Of a stretch of 47,413 bases of DNA, positions 24,821 to 33,298 are shown piece after piece. The DNA comes from an uncultured Oscillospiraceae bacterium (GTDB lineage Bacteria; Bacillota; Clostridia; Oscillospirales; Oscillospiraceae): contig CAKTMW010000011.1 of the NCBI GenBank assembly GCA_934574095.1, forward strand, positions 1 to 47,413. Direction: 5' to 3'. Position 1 is the stretch's first letter. The number at the start of each line of letters is the position of its first letter. Both the position numbers and the translations under genes were made by a program. The notes beneath the pieces were generated by a model, which saw only the letters and a program-made list of their open reading frames with translations, had not been told where the DNA came from and did not search any database.

Positions 24821-25515
24821 AGCGCCTCCCGCAGCTCCAGCACTGAGCGGTACCGCTGGTCCGGATTCATCATGGTGCAGCGCCGGACGATACGTCCGGC
24901 CTTGCCCTCCGCCAGCTTCCGGGAGGGATGCTCTCCCGTCAGCATCACGTTCAGCAGCACCCCCAGCGAGTAGATGTCCGCCCGCCCGTCGGTCTGAGAC
25001 AGGCCGAACTGCTCCGGCGCGGCGTACCCCGTGGTGCCCAGCACCACCGTGTCGGCGGTGCGCTCCGGCTTCACGATGCGGGACGCGTCAAAGTCGATTA
25101 GCACCGCGTCGCTGCCCCGCAGGATCACATTGCTGTCCTTCACGTCCCGGTGTACCGCTCCCAGCGAGTGCAGCACCCACAGCGCCGCGCAGACGTCCGC
25201 CGTCACCTTTTTCGCCTCGTTCCAGTCCAGCAGGCCGCCCTCCAGCAGGAACAGCAGCGTGTCCCCCTGGACGTATTCCTCCAGCACCGCCACCTGGCCG
25301 CCGGCCTCCGCCACCTCCTCAATCCGGGGCAGGTGGGGACACTCCACCGTCAGCAGGCGGCGATATACGTCGCCGCTGCCCGTAAACTGGCGGAACACAT
25401 AGCGCTTGCCCGTCTTCCGGTGCCGCAGCAGCGTCACCGTGCCACGCGCACCCTGCTTCAGCACCTGCAACTGGTCAAAATACAGCGCCACGGCCCGCAG
25501 CAGCTCCTCATACAT
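24817..25515 (-). CDS. Serine/threonine protein kinase-like protein
   Basis: A 232-residue soluble kinase domain with no transmembrane or sensor part. Motifs: catalytic loop 'HRDVKDSN' (122-129), metal-binding 'DFD' (141-143, DFG variant), 'GYAAPEQF' (163-170), 'DIYSLGVLL' (180-188) and the final Arg in 'NPDQRYRS'. In strand beta3 the usual VAIK Lys is not seen; Arg 42 in 'YVFRQF' stands at that place, so ATP handling may be unusual, or the family uses Arg. It heads an operon with two zinc-ribbon/beta-helix membrane proteins (4-base overlap with the first) and is divergent from an XRE regulator, an arrangement I associate with gut Clostridia. Confidence 0.85.
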   Translation of the reverse strand: MYEELLRAVALYFDQLQVLKQGARGTVTLLRHRKTGKRYVFRQFTGSGDVYRRLLTVECPHLPRIEEVAEAGGQVAVLEEYVQGDTLLFLLEGGLLDWNEAKKVTADVCAALWVLHSLGAVHRDVKDSNVILRGSDAVLIDFDASRIVKPERTADTVVLGTTGYAAPEQFGLSQTDGRADIYSLGVLLNVMLTGEHPSRKLAEGKAGRIVRRCTMMNPDQRYRSVLELREAL

Positions 25516-25568
25516 AAAAAACCCCCTACCCTATGCAGCCCGCATATTGTTTTTGGGAAAAATTTTAG

Positions 25569-25586
25569 TACAATATGTACAATATG
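25569..25586. promoter_or_regulatory. Tandem 9-bp repeat in the divergent promoter region
   Basis: TACAATATG occurs twice in direct succession (25569-25577, 25578-25586) between the kinase and XRE genes. The repeats contain TACAAT -10-like words on the plus strand and could also be sites for the XRE regulator. Confidence 0.45.
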
Positions 25587-25631
25587 CAGTATAAAGGAAA
25601 AAACCAACAAAGTAAAGGCGGCAAGAGAGAA

Positions 25632-26057
25632 ATGGAACGCAAGAGCACAGACCAGTTACAGCAGGAATTGATGACCGGTAACGACCTCGACCGTGTGCTG
25701 GCGGACAACGACGGCAGTTTCCAGGGCTACGCCCTGCTGGAATGGCTGCAGGAGCTGTTCCGCCGCCGCGGCATCTCCAAAACGGCCCTGGCCAAGCAGT
25801 CCGGCATCAGCGAGGTATACCTCCACCAGGTGTTCTCCGGGCGGCGTACCCCCTCCCGCAACCGGCTTTTGTGTCTGTGCTTCGGGCTCAGCGCGTCGGT
25901 GGAGGAGACCCAGGACCTGCTGCGCCACGCCCGGCTGGCGCCCCTGTACTCCCGCGACCGGCGGGACGCCATCGTCATCTTCGGCCTCAGCCACGGCATT
26001 TCTCTGGCGGAGATCAACGACAAGCTCTACGCCGAGGACGCCGACACCCTCTGCTGA
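25632..26057 (+). CDS. XRE-type helix-turn-helix regulator
   Basis: A 141-residue protein. Residues about 40-100 form an XRE helix-turn-helix ('LFRRRGISKTALAKQSGISE', 'YLHQVFSGRRTPSRNRLLCL'). The C-terminal part, 'LLRHARLAPLYSRDRRDAIV' and 'SLAEINDKLY', is a conserved extension that I have seen next to kinases of the type encoded divergently here. The likely role is control of the kinase/beta-helix operon, possibly tuned by phosphorylation; this is an inference from gene order. The ATG at 25632 is chosen because the upstream in-frame ATGs lie inside the promoter repeats. The ribosome site is weak (AAAGG at a distance, AGAGAGAA close). Confidence 0.8.
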   Translation: MERKSTDQLQQELMTGNDLDRVLADNDGSFQGYALLEWLQELFRRRGISKTALAKQSGISEVYLHQVFSGRRTPSRNRLLCLCFGLSASVEETQDLLRHARLAPLYSRDRRDAIVIFGLSHGISLAEINDKLYAEDADTLC

Positions 26058-26073
26058 CATGGGGCCTGAAATG

Positions 26074-26109
26074 AAAAAACACCGGAAAGCGCTGCTTTCC
26101 GGTGTTTTT
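26074..26109. terminator. Terminator after the XRE gene
   Basis: Arms AAAAACACCGGAAAGC (26075-26090) and GCTTTCCGGTGTTTTT (26094-26109), loop GCT. The 26110-26227 stretch beyond holds no gene and leads to the convergent dockerin-like gene. Confidence 0.88.
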
Positions 26110-26227
26110 GTCGGTTGCAAAAGCCCAGCGGCGGCGGTGCCGGGGTGTATGGAAAGTACATTCGGCACGTGTTTGTTTGGAGCCGCCGCCGCGGGGCGGA
26201 TTGCCTTGTCAGGCGGGTGCGGGCGCG

Positions 26228-28759
26228 TCAGAAGCCCTTGCCCAGCGTCACGGCCTCGTACAGCCGCTGCAAGTCGTAGACGCTCACCTCTCCGTCAAAG
26301 TTGACGTCGTAGGTGGCCAGCTTCTCGTCAAAGCCGTCCGGCTTGCTGATCGGCTTCTGCTCCTGGGTCATGTATTCGTACATGTTCTGCATATCCACGA
26401 CGTTGGGCTCTCCCGCGTTGCCGCTGGTCTTGCCCAGAGCGTAGTCGCCGATACGGACGTTCAGCTTTTCCACGATATCTGCTGTGCCCTCTTTGTCGCT
26501 GTGCCACCGCAGGGTATAGCGGATCGTTCCGCCTTTGACTTTGTCAAAAGTGAAGACACTAAAGCTTTGCGCGTCCTCCTGCGGCTTGTTGTTATAGCTG
26601 TTGCTGTTATTGCCGTAGTCCGCGAAGAAGGATTGCAGCTTATAACCACTGGGTGCGTCAACAGTGAAATTTGTGATAAAATTAGTATCCTCCCCCAAAA
26701 TTTCTTTTAGAGTGTGCTTAGGCATGAAGGCCAGCTGGCCGTCACGCTTTATGATGTTCCACGTGCCGGCACCACCGGTAATATTATAAGAAACGTTATC
26801 GGAATCGACATGTATCCGGTTAGCCGACACATTCTGCACCTTAGGCGTCGGCACAGTGTGGGTAAAGTCTGCATAGTTGATGGTGATCTTCAGCAGGTAC
26901 TTGTTGAGTATCTTTCCGCTGCTGTCCGCCCACACGACGGCATAGAGGTACTTACTGCTGCCCCCAGGGGAACGGATCGTGGAATCGCTTCCGCTGACGG
27001 ACACCGTGGCAGCGGTAAAACCCTGGCCCGTTCCGGTGGAGCCGTACTCGCTGAAATCCGTCCACTTGCCATAGCTGCCGTTCAGGTAATCCTCCAATTG
27101 GCTGTGGTTCGTGCTGTGGACGACCTTGACGGCGCCGTTTTCCGTATAGAAATGAACGGGAAAGACGATGTCGTCATCCGGCTCAAGGATAACGGAGTTC
27201 AGCATGGCGGCCTTCCAGTGGCTGAGGGTGCCGCTCTTGACATTGATGACCAGCTCGCCGGTGCTTTGCTCATAGTCATAGGTGTAATCCTCGCCATACA
27301 CCAGCCCCTTGGGGGCCACCAGTCCAAAGCTGCCGGGGACGGGGTCGACCACCGTTCCGGTGTTTTCCGTCGGCGCGATGAAACCGTTTTCCGTGAGCCG
27401 CTGGTCCAGGGGGGTCAGGTTCCACTTGTAGTCAAAGGCGGTCGGAACTTCAATAGTGACCGTAAAGCTGCGCTTTGCCACCACATTTCCGCTGCTGTCC
27501 GCCCACACGGCGATATACCGCCGCCAACTGCTCCCGGCGGAAAGACTGACGGACGCCATGCAGCTGTTTTCATCATAAGTTGTAACGCCAAAGGGCCACG
27601 TGGAACCGGGACGGGTACCCCTTTGCTCACCGTTCCATTCGATACCGCTGAAATCGTTTTTCAGAAAGAAGCCGACATTCCGATCGTCGGAGGTCAAGTA
27701 AAAAATGGTGGAATCGGTAGCGCCTTTGCCGAGGGGTTCGGCAAAACCAAAAGTGATCCCATAGAAACCGATAGCTCTGTTGATGTCATCGTTTTGCGAC
27801 AAAAGAGTTTGGAGAGCCTGCTTCCAGTGGGAGGATTCTCCTTGCAGCAGTTGGATGGTCATGTGACCGGTGTCAGGGTCATAGCGGTAGGTGTAATCTG
27901 TGCCGTTCTCCAATCCGGCGGGGATATCGGCATAGATCTGATTCTCTGCGGGTTTGACGTTGTACCCGGCGGTCTCCAGCGCGGCTTCGACTGTGTTGCC
28001 TTTCTGGGGATAGCAGAAGCCTTCCGTTTCAATATTGACCTTCAGGGCATATTTGGCAACGACCTCGCGGTCGTCATTCCGCCAGACAACCAGATAGTAA
28101 AGGCTGTAAGGTTCCACATTCGCGATGCAGTCTACGCCGCTCTCAGTAAAGACATCCGCGATGCGGAATCCCATACTGCAATAAGGCTGGTAAAAGCGCC
28201 CAAAATTTCCGTTGATGAAATTCGACAACGCAGTATTATCATTGGAGATCAGATAAGCAAAGTTGGTGCAGCCCTCCGGCGCGAAATAGCTGATGACACA
28301 GTTGACGGCATCTGTGATATTGCTCTGAAACCAACTCAACGACTGATTGTACGCTGCACGCCATGCTTCGCTGCTGGCAGCCCTCAACGTCAGCGTCATT
28401 TCGCCGGAGGACGGAGAAGTGACGGATAGGGAAGCCAGATCGTTATAGCTGTTCCAAACGGGAACGTTGACATTATAGGTCTCTCCCAATGTGGGATTCT
28501 CAAACCCCGCCCTCTTCAGCGCTGCGTCCACATCTCCCGACGCCACCGCCGCGCCGTCGTCCTCGCCCTCGGTCTCCATGACCTCCGGCGGGATGATATT
28601 CTGATTTTCGGGCAGCTGCTCGCCCTTCTGGGGAATAGTCTCCTCCAGCTGCGCCGCCCCCGCCGTGGATGACGTGTCATCCACATCTGCTGCCCACGCT
28701 GTGGGCAGCAGGGACAGCGCCATCAGCAGAGCCATCAGCAAACTAATGGTCGTCTTCAT
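26228..28759 (-). CDS. Large secreted protein with three internal repeats and dockerin-like C-terminus
   Basis: An 843-residue exported protein. Residues 1-23 are a signal peptide ending 'AWA-A'. After an acidic linker, three repeats of about 170-180 residues follow (about 77-245, 257-437, 450-629). Each has a first half with 'DYTYRYDPDTGHMTIQL'-like and 'SSHWKQAL'-like words and ends in an Ig-like strand set ('YLVVWRNDDREVVAKY', 'YIAVWADSSGNVVAKR', 'YAVVWADSSGKILNKY'). The end (about 778-840) has two degenerate dockerin/EF-hand-like halves: 'NVVDMQNMYEYM' and 'DVNFDGEVSVYDLQRLYEAV'. I do not recognise the repeat. The start at 28759 (GGAGGGAG upstream) is preferred over one 20 codons earlier, as it gives a clean signal peptide. 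Confidence 0.82.
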   Translation of the reverse strand: MKTTISLLMALLMALSLLPTAWAADVDDTSSTAGAAQLEETIPQKGEQLPENQNIIPPEVMETEGEDDGAAVASGDVDAALKRAGFENPTLGETYNVNVPVWNSYNDLASLSVTSPSSGEMTLTLRAASSEAWRAAYNQSLSWFQSNITDAVNCVISYFAPEGCTNFAYLISNDNTALSNFINGNFGRFYQPYCSMGFRIADVFTESGVDCIANVEPYSLYYLVVWRNDDREVVAKYALKVNIETEGFCYPQKGNTVEAALETAGYNVKPAENQIYADIPAGLENGTDYTYRYDPDTGHMTIQLLQGESSHWKQALQTLLSQNDDINRAIGFYGITFGFAEPLGKGATDSTIFYLTSDDRNVGFFLKNDFSGIEWNGEQRGTRPGSTWPFGVTTYDENSCMASVSLSAGSSWRRYIAVWADSSGNVVAKRSFTVTIEVPTAFDYKWNLTPLDQRLTENGFIAPTENTGTVVDPVPGSFGLVAPKGLVYGEDYTYDYEQSTGELVINVKSGTLSHWKAAMLNSVILEPDDDIVFPVHFYTENGAVKVVHSTNHSQLEDYLNGSYGKWTDFSEYGSTGTGQGFTAATVSVSGSDSTIRSPGGSSKYLYAVVWADSSGKILNKYLLKITINYADFTHTVPTPKVQNVSANRIHVDSDNVSYNITGGAGTWNIIKRDGQLAFMPKHTLKEILGEDTNFITNFTVDAPSGYKLQSFFADYGNNSNSYNNKPQEDAQSFSVFTFDKVKGGTIRYTLRWHSDKEGTADIVEKLNVRIGDYALGKTSGNAGEPNVVDMQNMYEYMTQEQKPISKPDGFDEKLATYDVNFDGEVSVYDLQRLYEAVTLGKGF

Positions 28760-28828
28760 ACGCGTTTTCTCCCTCCTGCAAGCGCCAGCCGCCGCTCCGG
28801 CGGCAGACATAATTTTCATAATATTCTA

Positions 28829-28857
28829 TTTATACACGATTTCTACCGAAAAAACAA
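28829..28857 (-). promoter_or_regulatory. Promoter of the dockerin-like gene
   Basis: On the minus strand: -35 TTGTTT (28857-28852), 17-base spacer, -10 TATAAA (28834-28829), about 70 bases before the start codon. Confidence 0.6.
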
Positions 28858-28923
28858 TATGCCCATAGCATAGTTTTTGGCTTTTTTTCCAAAACTTGCT
28901 GCCGCGGTGGTGTATTCCGGCAC

Positions 28924-28952
28924 TTTACAACTGTGAAAAAGTGCGGTAGAAT
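28924..28952 (+). promoter_or_regulatory. Promoter of the shikimate (aro) operon
   Basis: -35 TTTACA (28924-28929), 17-base spacer, -10 TAGAAT (28947-28952), 32 bases before aroB. The leader is too short to carry a riboswitch or attenuator. Confidence 0.65.
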
Positions 28953-28984
28953 GGAAAAAACACCCAGAAGGAGGAGCTGCCCCC

Positions 28985-30016
28985 ATGACCGTCACCGTCC
29001 CGCTGCCCCAGGGCGGCTATCCCGTCCATATCCGCGCCGGTCTTCTGGACCGATGCGGCGCGTATCTGGCGGCGCTGGGCATCCGCCGCTGGGCGGTGGT
29101 ATCGGACGAAACGGTAGCGGCGCTGTATGGCGGCGCGGTGCTGGACAGTCTGGCCCAGACGGGCCTTTCCGCCCGGCTGCTGACCTTCCCGGCGGGGGAG
29201 GCGCACAAGACGCCCGATACCGTCCTGTCCCTGTGCCGCCGGTTGGCTCAGGCGGGCTTCACCCGTGCCGACGGTCTGCTGGCCCTGGGGGGCGGCGTCA
29301 CCGGCGACGCGGCGGGCTTTGCCGCCGCCTGCTATCAGCGGGGCATGGCTCTGGTCCAGGTCCCCACCACGCTTCTGGCCCAGGTGGACAGCGCCGTGGG
29401 CGGCAAAACGGCGGTGGACCTGCCGGAGGGCAAGAACCTGCTGGGGGCCTTCTATCAGCCCCGCCTGGTGCTCATCGACCCGGACTGTCTCGCGGCCCTG
29501 CCGCCGCGGGAGATACGCTGCGGCGCGGCGGAGATCATCAAATACGGCCTTATCCGGGACCCGGCTCTGCTGGATATGATGGAAGCGGACGCGCCCGACT
29601 GGGAGAATGTCATCGCCCGCTGCCTGACCGTCAAGGCCGCTCTGGTGGCCGCCGACGAGCGTGACGCCGGGGAGCGCAGGCTGCTGAACTTCGGCCATAC
29701 CTTCGGCCACGCCTATGAGGCGGCGGGCGGCTATACCGCCTGCACCCACGGCGAGGCGGTGGCCGCCGGAATGGCGGCCATGCTGCGCTGGCAGCTGCGT
29801 CGGGGCGACGATGTGCGGGCCGCCTATGACCGGCTGCTGTCCCTGCTTCGCCGCTGGGACTTGCCCCATACGCTGCCCTGCGGCGGCGCGGCGGCCTATT
29901 TGAAACAGGATAAGAAGCGGGAAGGGGAGACCCTTCACGCTGTATTGCTGCGTTCCGCGGGGGACGCCTACGTGGCGGACGTTCCTCTCGCGGCGCTGCT
30001 GGAGGGGCTGGCATGA
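28985..30016 (+). CDS. aroB: 3-dehydroquinate synthase
   Basis: 343 residues; converts DAHP to 3-dehydroquinate with NAD+ and a divalent metal, step two of the shikimate pathway. The NAD-binding 'GGGVTGDAAGFAAACYQRG' and 'DSAVGGKTAVDL' are complete, and metal ligands are in 'AAEIIKYGL' (Glu), 'NFGHTFGHA' (His) and 'CTHGEAVAAGM' (His). The start has AAGGAGGAG 9 bases upstream and follows the promoter at 28924. It is the first gene of a six-gene operon whose genes overlap or nearly touch; aroA overlaps by 4 bases. Confidence 0.96.
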   Translation: MTVTVPLPQGGYPVHIRAGLLDRCGAYLAALGIRRWAVVSDETVAALYGGAVLDSLAQTGLSARLLTFPAGEAHKTPDTVLSLCRRLAQAGFTRADGLLALGGGVTGDAAGFAAACYQRGMALVQVPTTLLAQVDSAVGGKTAVDLPEGKNLLGAFYQPRLVLIDPDCLAALPPREIRCGAAEIIKYGLIRDPALLDMMEADAPDWENVIARCLTVKAALVAADERDAGERRLLNFGHTFGHAYEAAGGYTACTHGEAVAAGMAAMLRWQLRRGDDVRAAYDRLLSLLRRWDLPHTLPCGGAAAYLKQDKKREGETLHAVLLRSAGDAYVADVPLAALLEGLA

Positions 30017-31143
30017 CCGTGCGGCTCTGTCCCGCCCGTCTGGCGGGCTGCGTCACCGTGCCGGACAGCAAGAGCGCCTGGCACCGGACGCTGATCTGCC
30101 GCTTTCTGGCGTCTCAGCCTCTGCCGGAGCGCCTCTCCGGCGATGATGTGAACGCCACTCTGGCGGGGCTGTGCGTCCTGGCCCAGGGCGGCGGAGAGAT
30201 CGATTGCGGCGCGTCCGGGACGACGCTGCGTTTTTTGCTGCCGCTGGCTATGGCCCTGGGCCGCGTTGAAACACGATTTACCGGGACGCCCCGCCTGTTG
30301 GAGCGGCCCTTGTCCGCGCCCTATCCGCTGGTCCGGGAGGAGGACGGCTATCGTGCCGCCGCGCCGCTGACGCCGGGGCGCTATGCCCTGCGGGGGGATG
30401 AGACGTCCCAGACCGTCAGCGGCCTTTTGCTGGCGCTGCCGCTGTTGTCCGCGCCGTCGGAGATCGTGCTGACCACGCCTCTGGTGTCCCGCCCCTATGT
30501 GGATATGACGCTGGACGCCCTGCGGCGGCACGGCGTCGCCGTACAGCCCGCGGAAACGGGCTGGTATATTCCCGCGCCCCAGCGCTTTCGGCCTGATGAG
30601 ACCCCGGTGGAGGGGGACTGGTCGGCGGGGAGCTGGTGGCTGACCGTCAGCGCCCTGCAAGGGGGCGGCGTCACCGTGGCGGGCCTGTCGGCGGACAGCC
30701 GTCAGGCGGACCGGGCCGTTACCCGCTATCTGACACGTCTGCCGGAGACGGTGGAGGTATCCCAGACGCCGGACCTGCTGCCCACCCTGGCGCTGCTGGC
30801 GGCCATGACGCCTCAGACGACCCGCTTCACCGGCGGCGCGTTCCTGCGCCGGAAGGAGAGCGACCGTCTGCGCACAGTGGCCGCCGTGCTCTCCGACCTG
30901 GGGGCGGAGGTGTCGGAGCTGCCGGACGGATTGACCGTTACCGGCGGCAGCGGTCTGACCGGCGGCGTGACGGTGGACGCCTTCGGCGACCACCGCATCG
31001 CCATGCTGTGCGCTTGCGCCGCCCTGTTCTGCCGTGAGCCGGTGGTGCTGCGGGGCGGAGAGTGCGTGTCAAAATCCTACGAGAATTTCTGGCGTGACTA
31101 CGCCATGCTGGGCGGAAAAGCAGAAGTATTGATGGAAAGTTGA
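30013..31143 (+). CDS. aroA: 3-phosphoshikimate 1-carboxyvinyltransferase (EPSP synthase)
   Basis: 376 residues; joins PEP to shikimate-3-phosphate. Recognisable: 'VPDSKSAWHRTLI' (substrate Lys, Ser, Arg), 'CGASGTTLRFLLPL', 'DETSQTVSGLLLALPLL', 'DLLPTLALLAAM' (catalytic Asp region), 'FLRRKESDRL' and 'FGDHRIAM'. It is about 50 residues shorter than the usual 427, through trimmed loops rather than loss of motifs. 'SGTTLRF' replaces the common 'NAGTAMR', which hints at a class II-like, glyphosate-tolerant active-site loop, though this cannot be decided from sequence alone. The ATG overlaps the aroB stop by 4 bases. Confidence 0.93.
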   Translation: MTVRLCPARLAGCVTVPDSKSAWHRTLICRFLASQPLPERLSGDDVNATLAGLCVLAQGGGEIDCGASGTTLRFLLPLAMALGRVETRFTGTPRLLERPLSAPYPLVREEDGYRAAAPLTPGRYALRGDETSQTVSGLLLALPLLSAPSEIVLTTPLVSRPYVDMTLDALRRHGVAVQPAETGWYIPAPQRFRPDETPVEGDWSAGSWWLTVSALQGGGVTVAGLSADSRQADRAVTRYLTRLPETVEVSQTPDLLPTLALLAAMTPQTTRFTGGAFLRRKESDRLRTVAAVLSDLGAEVSELPDGLTVTGGSGLTGGVTVDAFGDHRIAMLCACAALFCREPVVLRGGECVSKSYENFWRDYAMLGGKAEVLMES

Positions 31144-31153
31144 GGATAAGCCC

Positions 31154-32362
31154 ATGATGGACTATACGCTGTTCGGGGAGTCTCACGGCCCGGTGGTGGG
31201 CGTACTGCTGCGGCATGTCCCGGCGGGTATCCCGGTGGACGGGGAACAGATGGCGCGGGACCTGCTGCGCCGCCGTCCCGCTGATGGGCTGTCCACCTCC
31301 CGGCGGGAGCCCGACGATGTGCGCATCCTCTCCGGCGTGTTCCGGGGCCGCACCACCGGTATGCCTCTGGTGCTGGTGATCCCTAACCGTGACGTCCGGT
31401 CCCAGGACTACGAGCCGCTGCGGACCGTGGCCCGTCCCGGCCACGCCGATTATACCGCCCGTATCAAGGCCCATGGCTTTCACGACTACCGGGGCGGCGG
31501 ACACTTTTCCGGACGGCTCACTGCGCCGCTGGTGGCGGCGGGCAGCATTGCCAAAACGGTGCTGGCCAGCCAAGGCGTCACCGTGGCGGCCCGCGTGGTG
31601 GATGAGGAGGACCTCCGCCGCCGCGCCGCCCAGGCGAAAAGCGAGGGCGACAGTGTGGGCGGCCGGATCGTCTGCACCATCGACGGCCTTTCCGCCGGTA
31701 TCGGCGGCCCCGACTGGTACGACGCCGTGGAGAGTGAGATCGCCCGCCACGTGTTTGCCATCCCTGCCGTCAAGGCCGTTGGCTTCGGCGCGGGGGAGGA
31801 CTTCGCCGCTATGCGGGGCAGCCGGGCCAACGACCCCCTGCGGACTGACGGACAGCGGGTCTGGACCGAGACCAACCACAACGGCGGCGTCAACGGCGGC
31901 GTCACCAACGGTATGCCGGTGGTGTTTACCGTCACCTTCAAGCCCACCCCCACCATCGGAAAAGAACAGGAGACGGTGGATTTGGAGCGGATGGAGAACG
32001 TCATGCTCTCCGCCGCCGGACGGCACGACAGTTGCATCGCCCTGCGCGCCGCCCCTATCGTGGAGGCCGCCGCGGCCCTGGCCATCTGTCAGCTGTGGCA
32101 GGAGGAGCCTGCCGACGATCTGGCGGGATATCGCAATGAAATCGATAGAATCGACGGCGAGATAGTGGACCTGCTGGTAAAAAGGCTGCAAATAGGGCGG
32201 AAGATCGGTGCGTTAAAGGCCGCTATGGGCGCAAAGATACGGGATAAAGCGCGGGAATCGGAGGTGCTCCGCAGCCGGGGCGACATGGCCCCGGAATACC
32301 GCGCCGCCATCCAGGCGGTGTTTGAGACCATCATGGCCCAGACCCGCGAGGTGGAGAGATGA
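31154..32362 (+). CDS. aroC: Bifunctional chorismate synthase / chorismate mutase fusion
   Basis: 402 residues. About 1-318 are chorismate synthase, which makes chorismate from EPSP using reduced FMN: 'FGESHGPVVGVLL', 'RPGHADYTARIK', 'GGGHFSGRLTAPLV', 'NHNGGVNGGVTNGMP' and 'GRHDSCIALRAAPIVEA'. About 322-402 are an AroQ-type chorismate mutase: 'YRNEIDRIDGEIVDLLVKR', 'IGALKAAMG', 'IRDKARESEVL', with the Arg, Lys, Asp and Arg-Glu active-site residues in place. So the protein can make chorismate and convert it to prephenate, channelling towards Phe/Tyr. The usual synthase is about 360 residues; here the tail after 'IVEAAAALAI' is short and leads straight into the mutase. 10 bases after aroA. Confidence 0.92.
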   Translation: MMDYTLFGESHGPVVGVLLRHVPAGIPVDGEQMARDLLRRRPADGLSTSRREPDDVRILSGVFRGRTTGMPLVLVIPNRDVRSQDYEPLRTVARPGHADYTARIKAHGFHDYRGGGHFSGRLTAPLVAAGSIAKTVLASQGVTVAARVVDEEDLRRRAAQAKSEGDSVGGRIVCTIDGLSAGIGGPDWYDAVESEIARHVFAIPAVKAVGFGAGEDFAAMRGSRANDPLRTDGQRVWTETNHNGGVNGGVTNGMPVVFTVTFKPTPTIGKEQETVDLERMENVMLSAAGRHDSCIALRAAPIVEAAAALAICQLWQEEPADDLAGYRNEIDRIDGEIVDLLVKRLQIGRKIGALKAAMGAKIRDKARESEVLRSRGDMAPEYRAAIQAVFETIMAQTREVER

Positions 32363-32850
32363 CGAAGCATCTGGTCCTGATCGGCCTGCCCGGCAGCGGT
32401 AAGACCACCGTGGGACGTCTGACGGCCCGGCGGCTGGCCCTGCCTTTTTTTGACTGCGACAGCCGGATCGAGGCGGAGACGGGGGCGGCCATTCCCACTA
32501 TTTTTGCCCGGCGGGGCGAGCCCTTTTTCCGGACGGAGGAGAGCCGTATCCTGGCGGAGCTGCTGGCGGGTCCGGTAAGCGTCATTGCCACCGGCGGAGG
32601 CGTCGTGGAGACGGAAGAGAACAGAAGATCGTTGAAAAGCGCCGGGCTGGTGGTATTGCTGGATCGGGATATTCGGGATATCGCCGCTTGCGTAGGAAAC
32701 CGGGAGCGGCCGCTGCTGAAGAGGTACAGTCTGGAGCAGTTGGCGGCGCGGCGCCGGGGATGGTATCTGGACTGCGCCGACGCCGTGGTTCGTGACGGTA
32801 CGGCGGAGGAACTGGCGGCGGAGATCGCCGGGATATGGAGGAGAAGATGA
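32359..32850 (+). CDS. aroK: Shikimate kinase
   Basis: 163 residues; phosphorylates shikimate with ATP. Walker A 'GLPGSGKTTVGR' (9-20), shikimate-binding Asp in 'FFDCDSRIE', Arg in 'EPFFRTEESR', 'VIATGGGVVE' (Gly-rich substrate loop) and the lid 'RERPLL'. The start overlaps the aroC::mutase stop by 4 bases, and aroQ starts inside its last codons, so the operon is tightly coupled. In most bacteria kinase acts before EPSP synthase, but gene order here does not follow pathway order. Confidence 0.93.
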   Translation: MTKHLVLIGLPGSGKTTVGRLTARRLALPFFDCDSRIEAETGAAIPTIFARRGEPFFRTEESRILAELLAGPVSVIATGGGVVETEENRRSLKSAGLVVLLDRDIRDIAACVGNRERPLLKRYSLEQLAARRRGWYLDCADAVVRDGTAEELAAEIAGIWRRR

Positions 32851-33287
32851 AGCTTTTGATCGTCAACGGCCCCAACCTGAACCTGCTGGGCAAGCGGGAG
32901 CCGGATATCTATGGACATGAGACGTATTCCGACCTGTGCGGCATGATCGCGGATTACGCCCGTGAGCGGGGGCACCAGGTCCGCTTTGTCCAGTCCAACC
33001 ATGAGGGCGTACTGATCGACGTGATCCAGCAGGCGGGGGAGGACGGCACCCAGGGCATTGTCATCAATCCTGGAGCCTACGCCCATTACAGCTACGCCAT
33101 CCATGACGCCCTGCGCTCCATTGCCGTCCCGGCGGTGGAGGTCCACATCAGCGATATCTCCGCCCGCGAGTCCTGGCGTCACGTGTCGGTGACGTCGGCC
33201 GCCTGTGTCAAGACCATCGCCGGAGAGGGCTTTCCCGGCTACCTGCGGGCCATTGACGCCCTGGAAGCCATGGAGCGGACGGTATAA
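32847..33287 (+). CDS. aroQ: 3-dehydroquinate dehydratase, type II
   Basis: 146 residues, the usual length for the small dodecameric type II enzyme that turns 3-dehydroquinate into 3-dehydroshikimate. 'LLIVNGPNLNLLGKREPDIY' (active-site loop with Arg and Tyr), 'FVQSNHEGVLID', 'INPGAYAHYSYAI' (His) and 'VEVHISD' are all present. The start at 32847 is chosen over one four codons earlier: it gives the canonical 'MKLLIVNGPN' start, a GGAGG site 5 bases away, and an ATGA overlap with aroK. The aroQ name here means the dehydratase, not the chorismate mutase domain two genes upstream. Confidence 0.94.
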   Translation: MKLLIVNGPNLNLLGKREPDIYGHETYSDLCGMIADYARERGHQVRFVQSNHEGVLIDVIQQAGEDGTQGIVINPGAYAHYSYAIHDALRSIAVPAVEVHISDISARESWRHVSVTSAACVKTIAGEGFPGYLRAIDALEAMERTV

Positions 33288-33298
33288 AGGAGAGACTT

